Of a DNA stretch of 64,000 nt, positions 21,097-32,969 are shown in pieces (positions within the stretch are counted from its first letter, which is position 1; each line of letters begins with the position of its first letter). The notes below the pieces were generated by a model, which saw nothing but the letters and a program-made list of their open reading frames with translations, was not told the origin of the DNA and searched no databases. The stretch covers positions 60,589,249 through 60,653,248 of the forward strand of contig CM047427.1 in NCBI GenBank assembly GCA_026168455.1, written 5' to 3'. Made by a program: the position numbers and the translations under genes. Source of the DNA: Theocolax elegans (Eukaryota; Arthropoda; Insecta; Hymenoptera; Cerocephalidae).

Positions 21097-22207
21097 GTGG
21101 ATTTTTACCCTTGTAAAAAAAAATTGTTGACGAATTTTTCAGAGCTACGTATGCGATCCAATTATGTTAAAAATTGCTATAATAGGCTCAAAAACCTCAT
21201 TTGTTACGGTAGTACATCCAAACATCCTTTCGATAACCATTATCTTCCTGAGAAATTACTTATCGTAAGGTCACTTAAAGCTGCTAAAATTTTTTTATAC
21301 AATTATAATACCACAATATAATTTAATTGACCAGATAAAACCTAAATAAAGCTAAAAATAAAAAAATAGTGTAATTGAATTTTATTTTAAAATGTTGAAA
21401 TTTTTAACATTTAGCCTTCCCGTACCAGACCGGAATACGCCTCTAGGCGTAAGGGATTGTAACATTTGAATGATCAAAGTGTAATCAGGTAAGGATTTTA
21501 CCGATACTCTAAATGAAATTAATAGACGTTTTACCGTGGAAAAGAAGAAGCGTATCAAAGAATGTGTAGCGTTTTGTTTGAACGTTTTCTATGGCTGTTT
21601 TGATCGTAGTTACACGAATAATTTCGTCGCTTCCTCAATGGACATGGATGACTCGATCCAATCGCCACTGTATACATGATTGGAATTTGTCTATTATTAA
21701 GACGATTGAATTTCAGCCACAAATTGTAAGCTATGTCCTTATTCGTCTAGAAACCGCTTTGCATATTCAATTTAAGGTTTGATCCTTATAAATTCGTTAG
21801 GTAAAGAACTGCTGAAATTATCAAAGCTGAATTTTGCGAGTTTCATCGATTCGATGCATATGTTCTCAAGAGATGAATCATCGATCATCATCCAAAGAGA
21901 AGTTAAGTTTTGCGTTATTCTAGTTTGATTATATTGCGTATTGCAAAATTTGTGTCTATTAGACACCGATATTTTTTATGCTATAATTGTTTCTATTATT
22001 TGGTATATCAATTCTTCATTATGGTTTACAGTAATTGCATAAATTTTAATATATGAGTATTATATTATAAACGATATAAATCTATTTTATAACTGTATTA
22101 TTTATTTATAAAGATAAATACTAACAGAAACTTAGGGACTTTAGACTACGTTTTTATAAAAAAATGCGATTTGCAAATTTTTCAACTTAATAAGTCGGTA
22201 CCCCAAT
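21097..22207 (+). pseudogene. degenerate coding sequence of unknown family
   Basis: Protein-like plus-strand frames occur at 21091-21321 (FSELRMRSNYVKNCYNRLKN) and 21485-21679 (RRFTVEKKKRIKECVAFCLN, then GCFDRSYTNNF). A further frame-shifted piece lies at about 21780-21890 (IIKAEFCEFHRFDAYVLKR). Composition suggests decayed coding DNA lying between elements C and B, perhaps a transposase or cargo gene. I cannot name it. Confidence 0.3.
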
Positions 22208-22996
22208 AGACATATGATTTCAAATTGATAGCAACTTTCCAAAAAAAATTTGTACCTGTTTATCCAAAATTTGCGTCAATGTAAGTCCTTATTTATTATA
22301 AATTTGCTTCAATTCATTTACATGAAAATAGTGACAGCAAATTTATATAAAACTAAAGTCAATTGTTGCATAAAATTATTACTTTTTAAATAGCAAGTAT
22401 TGCTATAAATGTGCTTTTATTTTGTTGAAATAATATTTTAAGTAAATATAATAGAATACTTATATTATTTTTGTGCAACTAGATCGCACGTCGCATCGCC
22501 ACAACTAGTAAATGTGTTAGTCTCTTAAAATTGCAAAAAAAGTAACAAAACTTGAAATACTTCACAAAAACACAGATTTTCTTGAATAAAAAATACATTG
22601 AAATTATTATTTTCATGATAGCAAAATAGCAACAAATTATCATCAAATCTTATTGCAATATACTGCACTATGTAAGCATTTACTGATTTAATTTTGCTAC
22701 CAATTTGCTGAAAAAGAATTTCTCAGATTATGATATATTTCTTAGCAAATATATACCAAAATTATATCAACTCGTGCAGCAGAGTTAAATAACAAATTAA
22801 TCTAAATCTGCGTCCTTATTCGTTAGCAAATTTATAGCAATTATTTGTTGCAACTTTTTTTAACAATTTTACATAAAATTTAGGTACACGTCACTATAAT
22901 GTAATATCTTGTTAGCAAGTTTAACACAAGTTGTTTTCAAAAATTGTGTAGCAAGTTTTAACGAAGTTTTGTCTGTGCAACTCTGTCTATTGGGGT
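22208..22996 (-). mobile_element. deletion derivative of element A, inverted (element B)
   Basis: It starts CCCCAATAGACATATGATTTC at 22208 and ends CTCTGTCTATTGGGG at 22996. Positions 22208-22480 are the inverse of the right end of element A (19140-19428). Positions 22481-22996 are the inverse of its left end (17027-17535). The internal 1.6 kb of element A, including the RS-repeat gene, is absent. TA lies on both sides (22206-22207 and 22997-22998). This is a classic non-autonomous derivative. Confidence 0.75.
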
Positions 22997-23095
22997 AGTT
23001 GCATCTATGACATTTATACCCTTACTGAGAAGATTAGTTCCAATTATCATATTCTCGTTATTTACCTGATCAAAAGTGGGGAAAAGACAAGTCTT

Positions 23096-23126
<31 letters not shown>

Positions 23127-23200
23127 CTTATTTATTTATTTATTTACTTATTTATTTATTTGTTTGTTTATTTATTTATTTATTTATTTATATATTTATT
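23096..23200. repeat. (TTTA)n microsatellite, LINE tail
   Basis: About 100 bases of TTTA units with a few variants. It directly precedes the 3' end of the LINE relic on the minus strand and is probably that element's tail. Confidence 0.85.
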
Positions 23201-23206
23201 AAGGAA

Positions 23207-24180
23207 TAAACGGACCAAGATCCTAATACAAAAAATATACGTGCGCACGTTCGCAGTACAATCGAGTTAATTAATTTCGCAACAAAACATAAAATTTAAT
23301 AACAATATAACTTTGGCTATATTACTTTAATAAGAATGCCAAAACTGCCTGTACACTTTGATTTTAAAACAACTTAAATCTAATTGATTCATAAAATAAT
23401 TTGGAAGCGTCTTCCATAACCGCAAAAGTCTAGCTTTCGCAGAGTAATATAAGTAATTATACCTACTATTAACTTTATTATGTATAAATTGAGATCTAAT
23501 TGTATAGGTTAATTGTTTACTAATAAATATATTCCATATTTCCAGAACGTTTAAATTATGGTAAAAGACGTTAAAAGAATATAAAGCATTATAAAAATAG
23601 AGTAATGATTTGAGCGTAAAAATGTTAAATCTGTGAGATGCAGGACTGTAATCGTGGTTATCATACGATTCGAACTTGTTTATTGGAGACCATATAAGCG
23701 AACCGTAAAAGCGTCAGAAGGAACTAATATCTTGTAAAGATGCATTATGGTATCCGCAGTCAAATTATTAATAGATATAACAATGAAACCTAATGCTCTT
23801 GACATTTTATTAACAATACAATCTAAATGGTCATCAAAATCTGGGCCAATACAAACAAAAATACCTAGGTCATTTATTGAATTTAGATCAATAACATCAA
23901 ATATTAAGTATTAGAACTTAATGGACGATCTAATTTTTCTAACAGACATTACTTTAGTTTTGATAATATTTAATTTAAGATCATTTAGAATAGACCACTG
24001 CACAATATTATCTAAATCTAACAATTGAAGTTTACTATACAATCTAGAGAAGATCTAATCGGATCGTTAAACACCTTGCGACATTAACATATAATAGAGA
24101 CTTGGAAATGATATTACAAAGATAATCATTTATTTGTAAAGGAAAAATTACAGAGCCAATATGAAAATGTTGGATTATTG
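23207..24180 (-). mobile_element. LINE relic, RT palm-to-C-terminus
   Basis: Read on the minus strand, frame-shifted pieces give LDLDNIVQWSILNDLKLNI followed by KTKVMSVRKIRS, then NDLGIFVCIGPDFDDHLD and INNLTADTIMHLYKILV. These correspond to the region after the RT catalytic box in Jockey/CR1-group LINEs: W...N.L.LN..K, then RDLGV..D....H, then ...LY..LV. Many stops are present. The (TTTA)n tract at the low-coordinate side is its 3' tail. Confidence 0.7.
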
Positions 24181-24234
24181 ATAAAATACGTATACAAAAA
24201 TCACTTGACTAATGTGCTTCATAGTCAATGTGTG
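24181..24234. other. spacer between LINE relic and duplicated TIR elements
   Basis: Short spacer with no features. Confidence 0.4.
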
Positions 24235-24654
24235 TAGTAAGAAAGGTTTTATAACATTGCCTGCTAATACAATAACGTACTACTTTTTATAACTAGCCTT
24301 TTCTACACAGACGTGTGCAGTATGCACATGCTACAGAATATTTAGGGTTTTCCGCTTTTTAATTACCACTGTTTATTATTTGTGCGTAAGACTTTGTAGG
24401 AGTAGTCTCGGTCTACTCTCGAACTGCGTATTCAGTTATTTTATAAAGATCAATGATTTTTTATTTCTATTTCGCCCTTATTTTCATTAAAGGGCCCTGT
24501 GGCGCATCCGATTTAACACTATTTTTCCTAGATCTATAAAGCCACCAATGCAAACAGTCTGAGTACGTAAAGACAGATAAGATCTAGAATGATTGACTCA
24601 GTCAAATGCCTTTGAGAAGATTTTTATATAAGAATATTTATGTTTTTCAATCGC

Positions 24655-25500
24655 TGAATCCGAATCCGGGGAAGCTTGGTCCCATCGCATCAGGGTCATC
24701 AGTTCGAAGTCAAATTGAGAAGTCAAGATTTAAACCGATAAATATGTCATACAAAAATATCCCAAAAATATGAATAGACACCAAAAATCAAGCAGAAGAA
24801 ATGCAAGTTGATGAGTTTTTTGACGAAGAAAGTTTCGAAATTGAAGAAAAATATTCATACGAAAAATACTTGTCAGCTAGTACAAGAAAAACTCCAAAAA
24901 CCTTTAACCAAGAAGAGTTAAGTAAGGTCATATTATCAGCTGTATGGCTAGGTTTTGAAACTGTTCGTGAAAACTTTTTAGGAAATAAAAAGAGTGAGAA
25001 CTATCAGAAACTCGTTGCACAATTGTTGGAAAATTTCAAAAATTTGGATTGCTTCATGAGTTACAAAATGCATTTTTTTGCATTCTCATCTTGATTACAT
25101 TATATCATGATATAAGTGTAATGGAGAATCGATACCGAGGAAGATGGAATGTTCAAATGATGGCAGATTTTTGCTGGATGTTGAAAGTTATAAAAGTTAC
25201 AGAGACACTATAAAGAAATAACAAAAAGAGAAAAAGAAACCTATTACATTTGAAGAAAAAAAGTTCATTACAAGAGAAAAAAGAAGTAAAGAGACAACAA
25301 TTATTAAATTACTAGAAAAAAAATGTAAATAAAAGTAACTTAATTAAATCACTTAAATAAGATTTTTACAATTTTTGGTATCTTCACATTTTTGGAAAGT
25401 TTTTGTATGTCATTCATCACTTCTCAATTCGATCTTAAACTAATCTTGACCCTGACGCGATGGGGCCAAGCTGACCTCGGATACGGTATTCGGATTCCTC
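24655..25500 (+). mobile_element. TIR element, copy 1, with short reading frame
   Basis: The left end (GAATCCGAATCCGG, AGCTTGGTCCCATCGCATCA, then TTGAGAAGT) and the right end (25400-25497) are inverted copies over about 100 bases. The right end reads inversely GAATCCGAATACCG, AGCTTGGCCCCATCGCGTCA, TTGAGAAGT. Between them is the reading frame at 24801. No transposase catalytic motifs are recognised. Confidence 0.65.
24801..25260 (+). pseudogene. broken member of a repeated insect protein family, copy 1
   Basis: The intact part (24801-25094, 97 aa) contains LSASTRKTPKTFNQEELSKV and ends with CFMSYKMHF. After frame breaks the sequence continues as VMENRYRGRWNVQMMADFCW. I recall this combination (a TFNQEELND-like segment, then an MS.K.HFL segment, then RYQGRWN..MMADYCW.LKRD) from an uncharacterised protein family repeated in many arthropod genomes. 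The linking middle (HIDYFP and following) is missing. A 14-base insertion breaks the end of the MADFCWMLK motif in this copy. Function is unknown. Confidence 0.55.
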
Positions 25501-25934
25501 CTTATTGAGGAGTCCAAACTGGAGATCAAGAAGGAAACGCCTTTAAATTTTGTTTAATTTTTGAAAAAGGCCATTCTCTGGGAAATTCCACCAACCATAG
25601 TGGACGAAGAGAAAAATGAGCCTGCTTTATGTCAAAAGTAAGCTTTAGTAAGAAAGGTTTTATAACATTGCCTGCTAATACAATAATACTCTCGAACTGC
25701 GGATTCAGTTATTTCTAACGATCAATGATTTTTTATTTCTATTTCGCCCTTATTTTCATTAAAGGGCCCTGTGGCGCATCCGATTTAACCACTATTTTTC
25801 CTAGATCTAAAGCCACCCAATGCAAACAGTCTAGGGGGGTGGGTACGTAAAGATAGATAAGATCTAGAATGATTGACTCAGTCAATGCCTTTGAGAAGAT
25901 TTTTTATCTAAGAATATTTATGTTTTCAATCGCT

Positions 25935-26762
25935 GAATCGAACCGGGAAGCTTGGTCCCATCGCATCAGGGTCATCAGTTCGAAGTCAAATTGAGAAGTA
26001 AAGATTTAAACCGATAAATATGTCATACAAAAATATCCCAAAAATATGAATAGACACCAAAAATCAAGCAGAAGAAATGCAAGTTGATGAGTTTTTTGAC
26101 GAAGAAAGTTTCGAAATTGAAGAAAAATATTCATACGAAAAATACTTGTCAGCTAGTACAAGAAAAACTCCAAAAACCTTTAACCAAGAAGAGTTAAGTA
26201 AGGTCATATTATCAGCTGTATGGCTAGGTTTTGAAACTGTTCGTGAAAACTTTTTAGGAAATAAAAAGAGTGAGAACTATCAGAAACTCGTTGCACAATT
26301 GTTGGAAAATTTCAAAAATTTGGATTGCTTCATGAGTTACAAAATGCATTTTTTTGCATTCTCATCTTGATTACATTATATCATGATATAAGTGTAATGG
26401 AGAATCGATACCGAGGAAGATGGAATGTTCAAATGATGGCAGATTTTTGCTGGATGTTGAAAAGAGACACTATAAAGAAATAACAAAAAGAGAAAAAGAA
26501 ACCTATTACATTTGAAGAAAAAAAGTTCATTACAAGAGAAAAAAGAAGTAAAGAGACAACAATTATTAAATTACTAGAAAAAAAATGTAAATAAAAGTAA
26601 CTTAATTAAATCACTTAAATAAGATTTTTACAATTTTTGGTATCTTCACATTTTTGGAAAGTTTTTGTATGTCATTCATCACTTCTCAATTCGATCTTAA
26701 ACTAATCTTGACCCTGACGCGATGGGGCCAAGCTGACCTCGGATACGGTATTCGGATTCCTC
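25935..26762 (+). mobile_element. TIR element, copy 2
   Basis: Same organisation as copy 1. The left terminus is slightly worn (GAATCGAACCGGGAAGCTTG). The right terminus is unchanged. Confidence 0.65.
26077..26510 (+). pseudogene. broken member of the same family, copy 2
   Basis: The 97-aa frame (26077-26370) is identical to that of copy 1. Downstream, this copy retains the MADFCWMLKRD motif without the 14-base insertion, so it preserves the older state there. Both copies lack the same central segment, so that deletion preceded the duplication. Confidence 0.55.
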
Positions 26763-26909
26763 CTTATTGAGGAGTCCAAACTGGAGATCAAGAAGGAAAC
26801 GCCTTTAAATTTTGTTTAATTTTTGAAAAAGGCCATTCTCTGGGAAATTCCACCAACCATAGTGGACGAAGAGAAAAATGAGCCTGCTTTATGTCAAAAG
26901 TAAGCTTTA

Positions 26910-27171
26910 GTTCGGAAAGATCGATAAATATACAATATATAAATATCACCGAACGTTAAATTCAATTTTGTTTTAATAGTAGATTATATTTAATAATTGA
27001 AATTTGTTTTAATATTTTTGGTAAAGGGTTTCTCAAAAAATGATAAGTATATATCTGCCTAAAATTTAGTAAAGAAAAGACAATAAACTCATCGTTTTTC
27101 ATTAATTAGTGGTCATTTTTATTGAAATACTCGGTGCTGTATATACATACTATTTGTCGATGTCTGTAATA
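26910..27171. other. AT-rich spacer
   Basis: Nothing recognisable. Confidence 0.4.
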
Positions 27172-28231
27172 CCTTATTTATTTATTATTTATTTAACCAG
27201 AAAAGAATTTACATAATAGAAACAAATACATCACGCAAACCTCCCACAGAGATAAACGGAGTTATCTGTTGGTGAGACTGGTTACAAAAGAAAACTTAAA
27301 ACTAACTTAAATATTAAACTAATACACTTAAATAACAAATCTTTAACAATTATTCAAAGTAACAAAGTAGTATACAACTGTAGCTAAAAGTAATTTGTGA
27401 CGAATACAACAGAAAAATAAAAACTTTTTTTTAATATATATTATTTTTAATCCATTTTTTAATCTTTGATTTATTATTTTTGGTGCTTAAGATTTTCATA
27501 TCGTTAGGTAACATATTAAATATGTTTATTGCTTTAATATAACTATTTTTACAACTAATTGTTCTTCTTGTACGAGGTAAAATTAAATTTTTTTTCCTCG
27601 TTATGCTGTTAGAAGACATAAAATTGCTTTTTAGAGTTTCGTAATGGAACATTAATGAATCTAGTGTAAAAATCTGTTCAATACTTAGTGGATTATTTTC
27701 AATAATAAAATTATTCTTGTTTATAATTTTTAATAATTTTTTCTGCAAACTATGTAATATTTTCATATAATTATTATATGCACCACCCCAAGCTATTATA
27801 CCATATCTAATTATACTATTAAATAAAGCATAATATATCATTCTAAGCGTTTCAGCACAAACAATCATAAAAGGCTTAATGCTCAGACCATTAATTAAAA
27901 TTTCTAATTTGTTAAAATTCGCATTTAAACTTCTTGTATTAATATATAAGATATTGTCCTTATTAGAATTTATATAAGTATTTAAAGTATCAAAATTTTT
28001 TACAACCAATTCTTTTTTTAAAGTATCATTTAATATCTCAGAAATCACTTCAATGTTGCTTTCCATTTTGATGATCTTGCTGGATACTTGAGCTGTTTGA
28101 TGCAATTGATGATACCGACATAGTAGATTTAGCCTTTATCCTATTTACCTTCCTATTAGTTATATGTTTAAAATCTAATTTACCGATGTATCTTGGTATA
28201 CTTGGACTCATCGGATAATCAATGCTATCTA
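27172..28231 (-). mobile_element. internally deleted LINE, interrupted by an I-type LINE
   Basis: Minus-strand element with a TTATTTATT tail at 27172-27198. A gag-like ORF1 remnant (28212-28053; RYIGKLDFKHITNRKVNRIK) overlaps the start of ORF2 (28105-27431). ORF2 joins the endonuclease start (NILYINTRSLNANFNKLEIL) directly to the RT C-terminus (YYALFNSIIRYGIIAWGGAY). About 700 codons are missing, yet the frame is open. The 5' part is split by the insertion at 28232. Confidence 0.8.
27431..28105 (-). pseudogene. endonuclease N-terminus fused to RT C-terminus
   Basis: A 224-codon open frame. About the first 85 codons are the beginning of an APE endonuclease up to MIVCAET; from LRMIYYALF on it is the RT thumb region. 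The endonuclease active-site loops, the RT palm and the FADD box are gone. An in-frame junction after so large a loss makes a simple deletion between short identities plausible. Confidence 0.8.
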
Positions 28232-29879
28232 AATCAATGCTTAAAATTGACTGTATTAAAAAACTTAGTATACTCAAAATATTATCTACAAAAAATTGGG
28301 GTGCTGAACAAGAGATAATAAAAAAAACTTATAACGCCTTAGTACAATCGAAGTTAGATTACGGCTCGATTCTATACAACTCAGCTAAACCCAATCTCCT
28401 TAAACTATTAGCACCTATACAAAACAGCGCTGCCAGAATTATAACTGGAGCATTCCGTACGAGCCCTGTGGATAGCATATACTATGCGAAGCAAACCTTG
28501 TCCCTCTCTTCCTCAGAAGAGAAAAGCTCATTTTAAATTATGCAATATCAACATTAGCAACACCACAAAACATCAACAAAGAGGTATTACAGTCGGAACT
28601 TTTCAACGCTTTATATAAAAAAAAGAAACATTACCCTAAACCTATTAATATTAAACTCAAAATCATTCTTAGCAAACTTGATAAGACCATACCACATTTA
28701 GAATCACGCAGAATAACAAAAATGGTCCCTTGGATTACAACTCCTAGCGTTACAAATTTCGACAATTATAAAAAAAGCCAAGATCATATTACTCTAAAAA
28801 ATTTGTTCCATTCTAATATAAGCATATATACTAACTTCACACATATATATACTGACGCCTCAAAAACGAATAAAGGATCAGGTTGTGCAGTTGTACTGAA
28901 AAATAAACAATTCGCATACAAACTTCCTGATAAATATTCAATCTTCAACAGCGAAGCATTTGCTATTCTCGAAGCCTTTAAGTACATCAGGGAACATAAT
29001 CTCAAAAAATCAATTATATTTTCAGATTCTTTAAGTGTTTTATCTGCCATTGAACATCAATAAAAAAATAACTCCATTATTCGAAGTATAATAGAAATAT
29101 ACAATGAAATCTTGACAAATAATAAACATACTGAAATCATTCTCAGCTGGGTTCCATCTCATGTAGGAATTAAATTAAATGAAAAAGCTGATATGCTAGC
29201 TAAAAAAGCTATAGAAAGCCACGTAACTCCTATACCAACACAAGTGATAAACAACTATCGAAAAGTCAGAAAAGATTTTCAACTAGATATTTTAAATAAA
29301 TGGAATAAATATTGGCAAGACTTGAAACCACAGAAACTACACAAAATAAGAAAAAACATTTTTGATAAGAACCCAGCTACTGATTTTACAAGACAAGAAC
29401 AAATAATAATAAACAGATTAAGGATTGGACACACAAATTTCAGCCACATACATCTTATCACCAAGGAAGAACCAAAAATATGTGAAACCTGTCACATCCC
29501 CTTATCAGTACCGCACATTATCATTGATTGCCCACTTTATAATAACAATAGAATTATACATAAAATACCGGATAATCTGGAAAAATGTTTATCTAAATCA
29601 AATATGTGCAGAAAAGTACTCGATTTCCTAAAGGAGATTCAATTCATAAATTGTGTATAGTGTTACAAAGCAAAAAACAAATAATGTACATCAACTCTAC
29701 TCTTTTTCTTATGTTAAATTAATATGTATAAAAAAATGATATATAATATTATCTCCGACTCTTGTTATAAAAATCTATTGTAATCTTACTGTTATAGAAA
29801 AGGGTGTCGCTAATAACTTAAACTAATTTGATGCGACAATAAAGAAATAAATTAAAAAAAAAAAAAAAAATGCTATCTA
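28222..29879 (+). mobile_element. 5'-truncated I-type LINE with RNase H, inserted into another LINE
   Basis: ATGCTATCTA occurs at 28222-28231 and again at 29870-29879, a 10-bp target duplication. Between them lie the RT C-terminus, an RNase H domain, a CCHC-like tail and a 3' end with AATAAA (29847) and a 17-A tail. The element is in the opposite orientation to its host LINE. RNase H downstream of RT places it in the I group of LINEs. Confidence 0.85.
28232..29660 (+). pseudogene. I-type LINE ORF2 remnant (RT end, RNase H, CCHC)
   Basis: 28246-28490 is the RT thumb (NALVQSKLDYGSILYNSA). A frame change near 28495 leads to YAISTLATPQNINKEVLQ and then to RNase H at about 28830-29180. The RNase H shows the catalytic order IYTDAS, the E of FNSEAFAILEA, SDSLS and the late WVPSHVGIKLNEKAD. 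One TAA at 29061-29063 interrupts it. The tail has CETCHIPLSVPHIIIDCPLY, a CCHC-like knuckle usual at the end of I-group ORF2. Confidence 0.85.
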
Positions 29880-30547
29880 TAAATTTTTTAATTTTCATTT
29901 TTAACACTTGGCAGCCTTGGCACCTGGTATGTAATTTTTAATTGTTTACAATACCATATCATTTTTTACTTATTGTTTATATCTTTTATTTCAATGATTT
30001 ATATTCAATAAATTTTACTTATTTTCATTTAATTTTGAACATGGTTAATAGCTTCCTAAATCAACAATGGGGGATGAAATTAACAGTTTAATAAACAATA
30101 ATATAGTAGTAACGAGATTCAAAACTCCCTCCAAATGAAACTACCAATGAGAGATGATGTTTTTACACACACGTCACACACCTGTACATAAGCTAACCTT
30201 AAATTTTAAAATATGTACCTATACGTATAATAATTTACTTTTGCTGCGTACGTATACTTACGTAGTATACTTAGCTTACTGTAAAAGAAGTCATGAGCTG
30301 AAACAAGACAATATTTAGATATTGAAGAATCATTGTGATTGCATATGGGCAGCGTTCACTTCCAAATCGGAAGGTCAAATGTTGACAGCGCAACTCTGTT
30401 TTATTATCGGCTTTGATCAAGAGAACTCAACAATGTGAGCTAACCATCTTTGTGATTTGCAATTTAACGTTAAGTTGATGCTCTCTGCAATTCTAAATAC
30501 TTACTTGCTTGCGAAAACGAGATAACGGTAAAAAAATAATTACAATT
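29880..30547. other. spacer and presumed Pex16 promoter
   Basis: AT-rich DNA, then a GC-richer patch at 30340-30450 containing TTGACAGCGCAACTC, about 150 bases before the Pex16 start. There is no TATA box at a suitable distance. The 5' UTR start is not determinable. Confidence 0.4.
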
Positions 30548-31865
30548 ATGGCTAACCCCATCAATATCAAATTAACTTTGCAACAATGGTGTAAAACTTA
30601 TAAGAATTGGATAGCCAAAAATCCAAATTTAGTATCAGATATTGAGAATACCATAAAATATGTCTCTTTCTTTAGTGCAGGTATTTACAAGTTATCATTA
30701 ACTTATCATTTAACTTCCATTTATATATTCAATTTACTAGTTACATGTTTTTTATTTAGGGCGATTAAACAGTTCTACACTTACTTCGGAATTTATATAT
30801 TCCCTTCCAAATCTTATGGTACTTTGTAATGATCAAATAATCAAAGCCAGTAGAAACCAAGAATCAAAGTTACCTTCGTTACAATCCAAAATAAAAATTT
30901 GGCTTACAATAATTGACTACACTGAAGCCCTTTTTGAAGTTTCCGCTAAAAGAATTTGGGGAGAAGCTGGTAGATGGTTTATAATATCTTTGATTCAATT
31001 GTTAAAGTTAGTATGATTCTTTGTTATAATTAATCATTTTTATTATATTTTTATAAATATATAATTTATATTTTTTACAGAGTCGTTATGCGTTTAGTTC
31101 TTGTATTTCGCTACAAGGAACGGATTACACAAACTCCTGCTATTCCACCATTGAATCGTGAAAAGTTTAATAATAATAATGATGGTTTGCAACCATCCAA
31201 GGAAGGGTTTTCTCTCAAACGGTCTGGTAAAGTTATAAGAACTGTTAGAAGTAGTTCTTCTCAAACACGAACTTGGGTACCTCCTGCATCTTCGTCTTCC
31301 ACAGAAACTGAACAACTAGGAAGTACTATTAATATTGACTCTCTTAAAAAATCTTTAGTTATTGCAGAAGTATGTACATTTTGTATTTCTATTACTTATC
31401 AGTATATTTTACTTATCAAATTTATTACAATTTGCTTTTAATTCTTTCAAGACTATATATATAATAAAGCCACTATTACATCTTGGATGCTTATCAGTTA
31501 GTGGACCCAAAAATTGGAATCCATGGCTTTTATCTTTCATCATTGATTTGACAAGGTATCTAGTTAATATTTAATTTTAATACATTTGTATAATTTTGTT
31601 TATAATAATCTTTTTTAGCTTGAAGATATTCAATCAAGAACAGACATTGACCAGAGAAGAGCGAGAAGAACTGTGTAGACGACAAATAGGACTTTTATTA
31701 TATATTTTACGATCACCGTTTTATGATAACTGCAGTCGCATGAGAATTTTTTCTTTGCTTGAAACCATATCAAAAACTATACCATTAGCAAGACTTATTG
31801 CTGAACCAATAGCTAGATACTTACCACACTGGCAGAATACATATTTTTACATGTGGTCGAGTTGA
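30548..31865 (+). CDS. Pex16: peroxisomal membrane biogenesis protein PEX16
   Basis: PEX16 is an integral ER/peroxisome membrane protein that recruits PEX3 and so initiates insertion of peroxisomal membrane proteins. Exons 30548-30680, 30760-31006, 31081-31369, 31452-31555 and 31619-31865 join in phase to 339 aa, close to the usual about 336. All introns are GT-AG and short (63-82 bases). Diagnostic stretches are SEFIYSLPNLMVLCND (55-69), the family hallmark WGEAGRW (111-117), VFRYKE, PLLHLGCLSVSGPKNWNPWL and, near the end, REELCRRQIGLLLYILRSPF. I chose the ATG at 30548, giving MANPINIKLT. A frame extension back to 30509 exists, but its upstream residues do not resemble the family. The gene is convergent with Tollip, with stops about 1.1 kb apart. 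Confidence 0.95.
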
Positions 31866-32969
31866 AATTAAATAATACAAGATTAAGTATTTCTTATACT
31901 GATAATTCTTTGGTAATTAAATTTTAAGTTTGTATATAGATTTTTTATAGTAATAATTAAATATTCACTGTTATTTTCATACATTAAAAATAAAACTATT
32001 AAATTTCCATATATATTTATTCCAAACCACAGGTTTGATATTTAAATTAATTGTAAATGAATAATTTAAATATTTTTTAATAATTATTGTAAATGTTATT
32101 CATTTTAACAAATAATAAAAATTTAATTTATTTGAACTACAATCTATCACTAAATTTTTTATAATTTACATCATAATATAATATAATATAATGTAATTCA
32201 TAAGAAATGCGTATACAATGTGAAAAATGAATTAGTCAATTAAAAATTTGATTACCAAAGTTTTTACAAGCGCTTCTAATTCAGAATTAAGAAGCATTTT
32301 TTGCATTTTTCCACGATAGTTAACATATTTTAAATATATACTGTGTGGTATTATATATGGTGAATGGTTAGCAATTATAAAACTGTGCTCCAAACATTCC
32401 TGTAATGGTAATAAAAATATGATTCATTTGTCTACTTAAAAAATTATAATGCGATGTACTTTTGCTGTTGAAATAAATACATTGTTTTCTAAAAAAAATT
32501 TTCTTATTTTCGAATTTATAATAAATTTTAAATAATATTGCTAGTGTTCCACTCACAATATATAGGCCCAAGTGTGATTTCCAGGTAATTTTTGTCAATT
32601 GATCAAGTATATCACTGGAAATTTTATATCAGAAGTTATTGATTTTAGATACATAGCCTTAGAGCTAATGTCGAAAAATACTTTGTTTACTGAAGATAAA
32701 ATAATAGAAAAAATTTTTATTTTAAATTTGAGCTATAAATAAAAAAGGAAATTATATTCTTATGATAAAAATATAATAGGTAGAGAATAATTTTTCTCTT
32801 TGTGTAATACTTCACTAGGTAAAATTAATAAATTGAATGTTGTAATAATATGTAAATATATTACATCTTGTTTGCAAATAATATTTTTACAACGAAAATT
32901 ACAAATATGGCATTGGCGATTATATACTAAGCACAAAATTTGGTAGATTTTATAAAATAGCAAACATTA
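31866..32969. other. convergent 3' region of Pex16 and Tollip
   Basis: AT-rich DNA that should hold both 3' UTRs. For Pex16, AATAAA-like signals occur near 31989-31994 and 32115. No further gene is seen. Confidence 0.5.

Larger units (their letters stand above)
24235..26909 (+). repeat. tandem duplication containing two TIR elements
   Basis: Unit 1 (about 24235-25649) and unit 2 (about 25650-26909) begin TAAGAAAGGTTTTATAACAT and end GTCAAAAGTAAGCTTTAG. Unit 2 lacks about 120 bases near its start and a 14-base segment found in unit 1 near 25185. Other differences are clustered small indels. The 97-codon reading frame is identical in both units. Confidence 0.85.

Noticed and set aside
23076..23270. 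Frame coding for repeated FIYL
   Set aside because: Translation of the (TTTA)n microsatellite.
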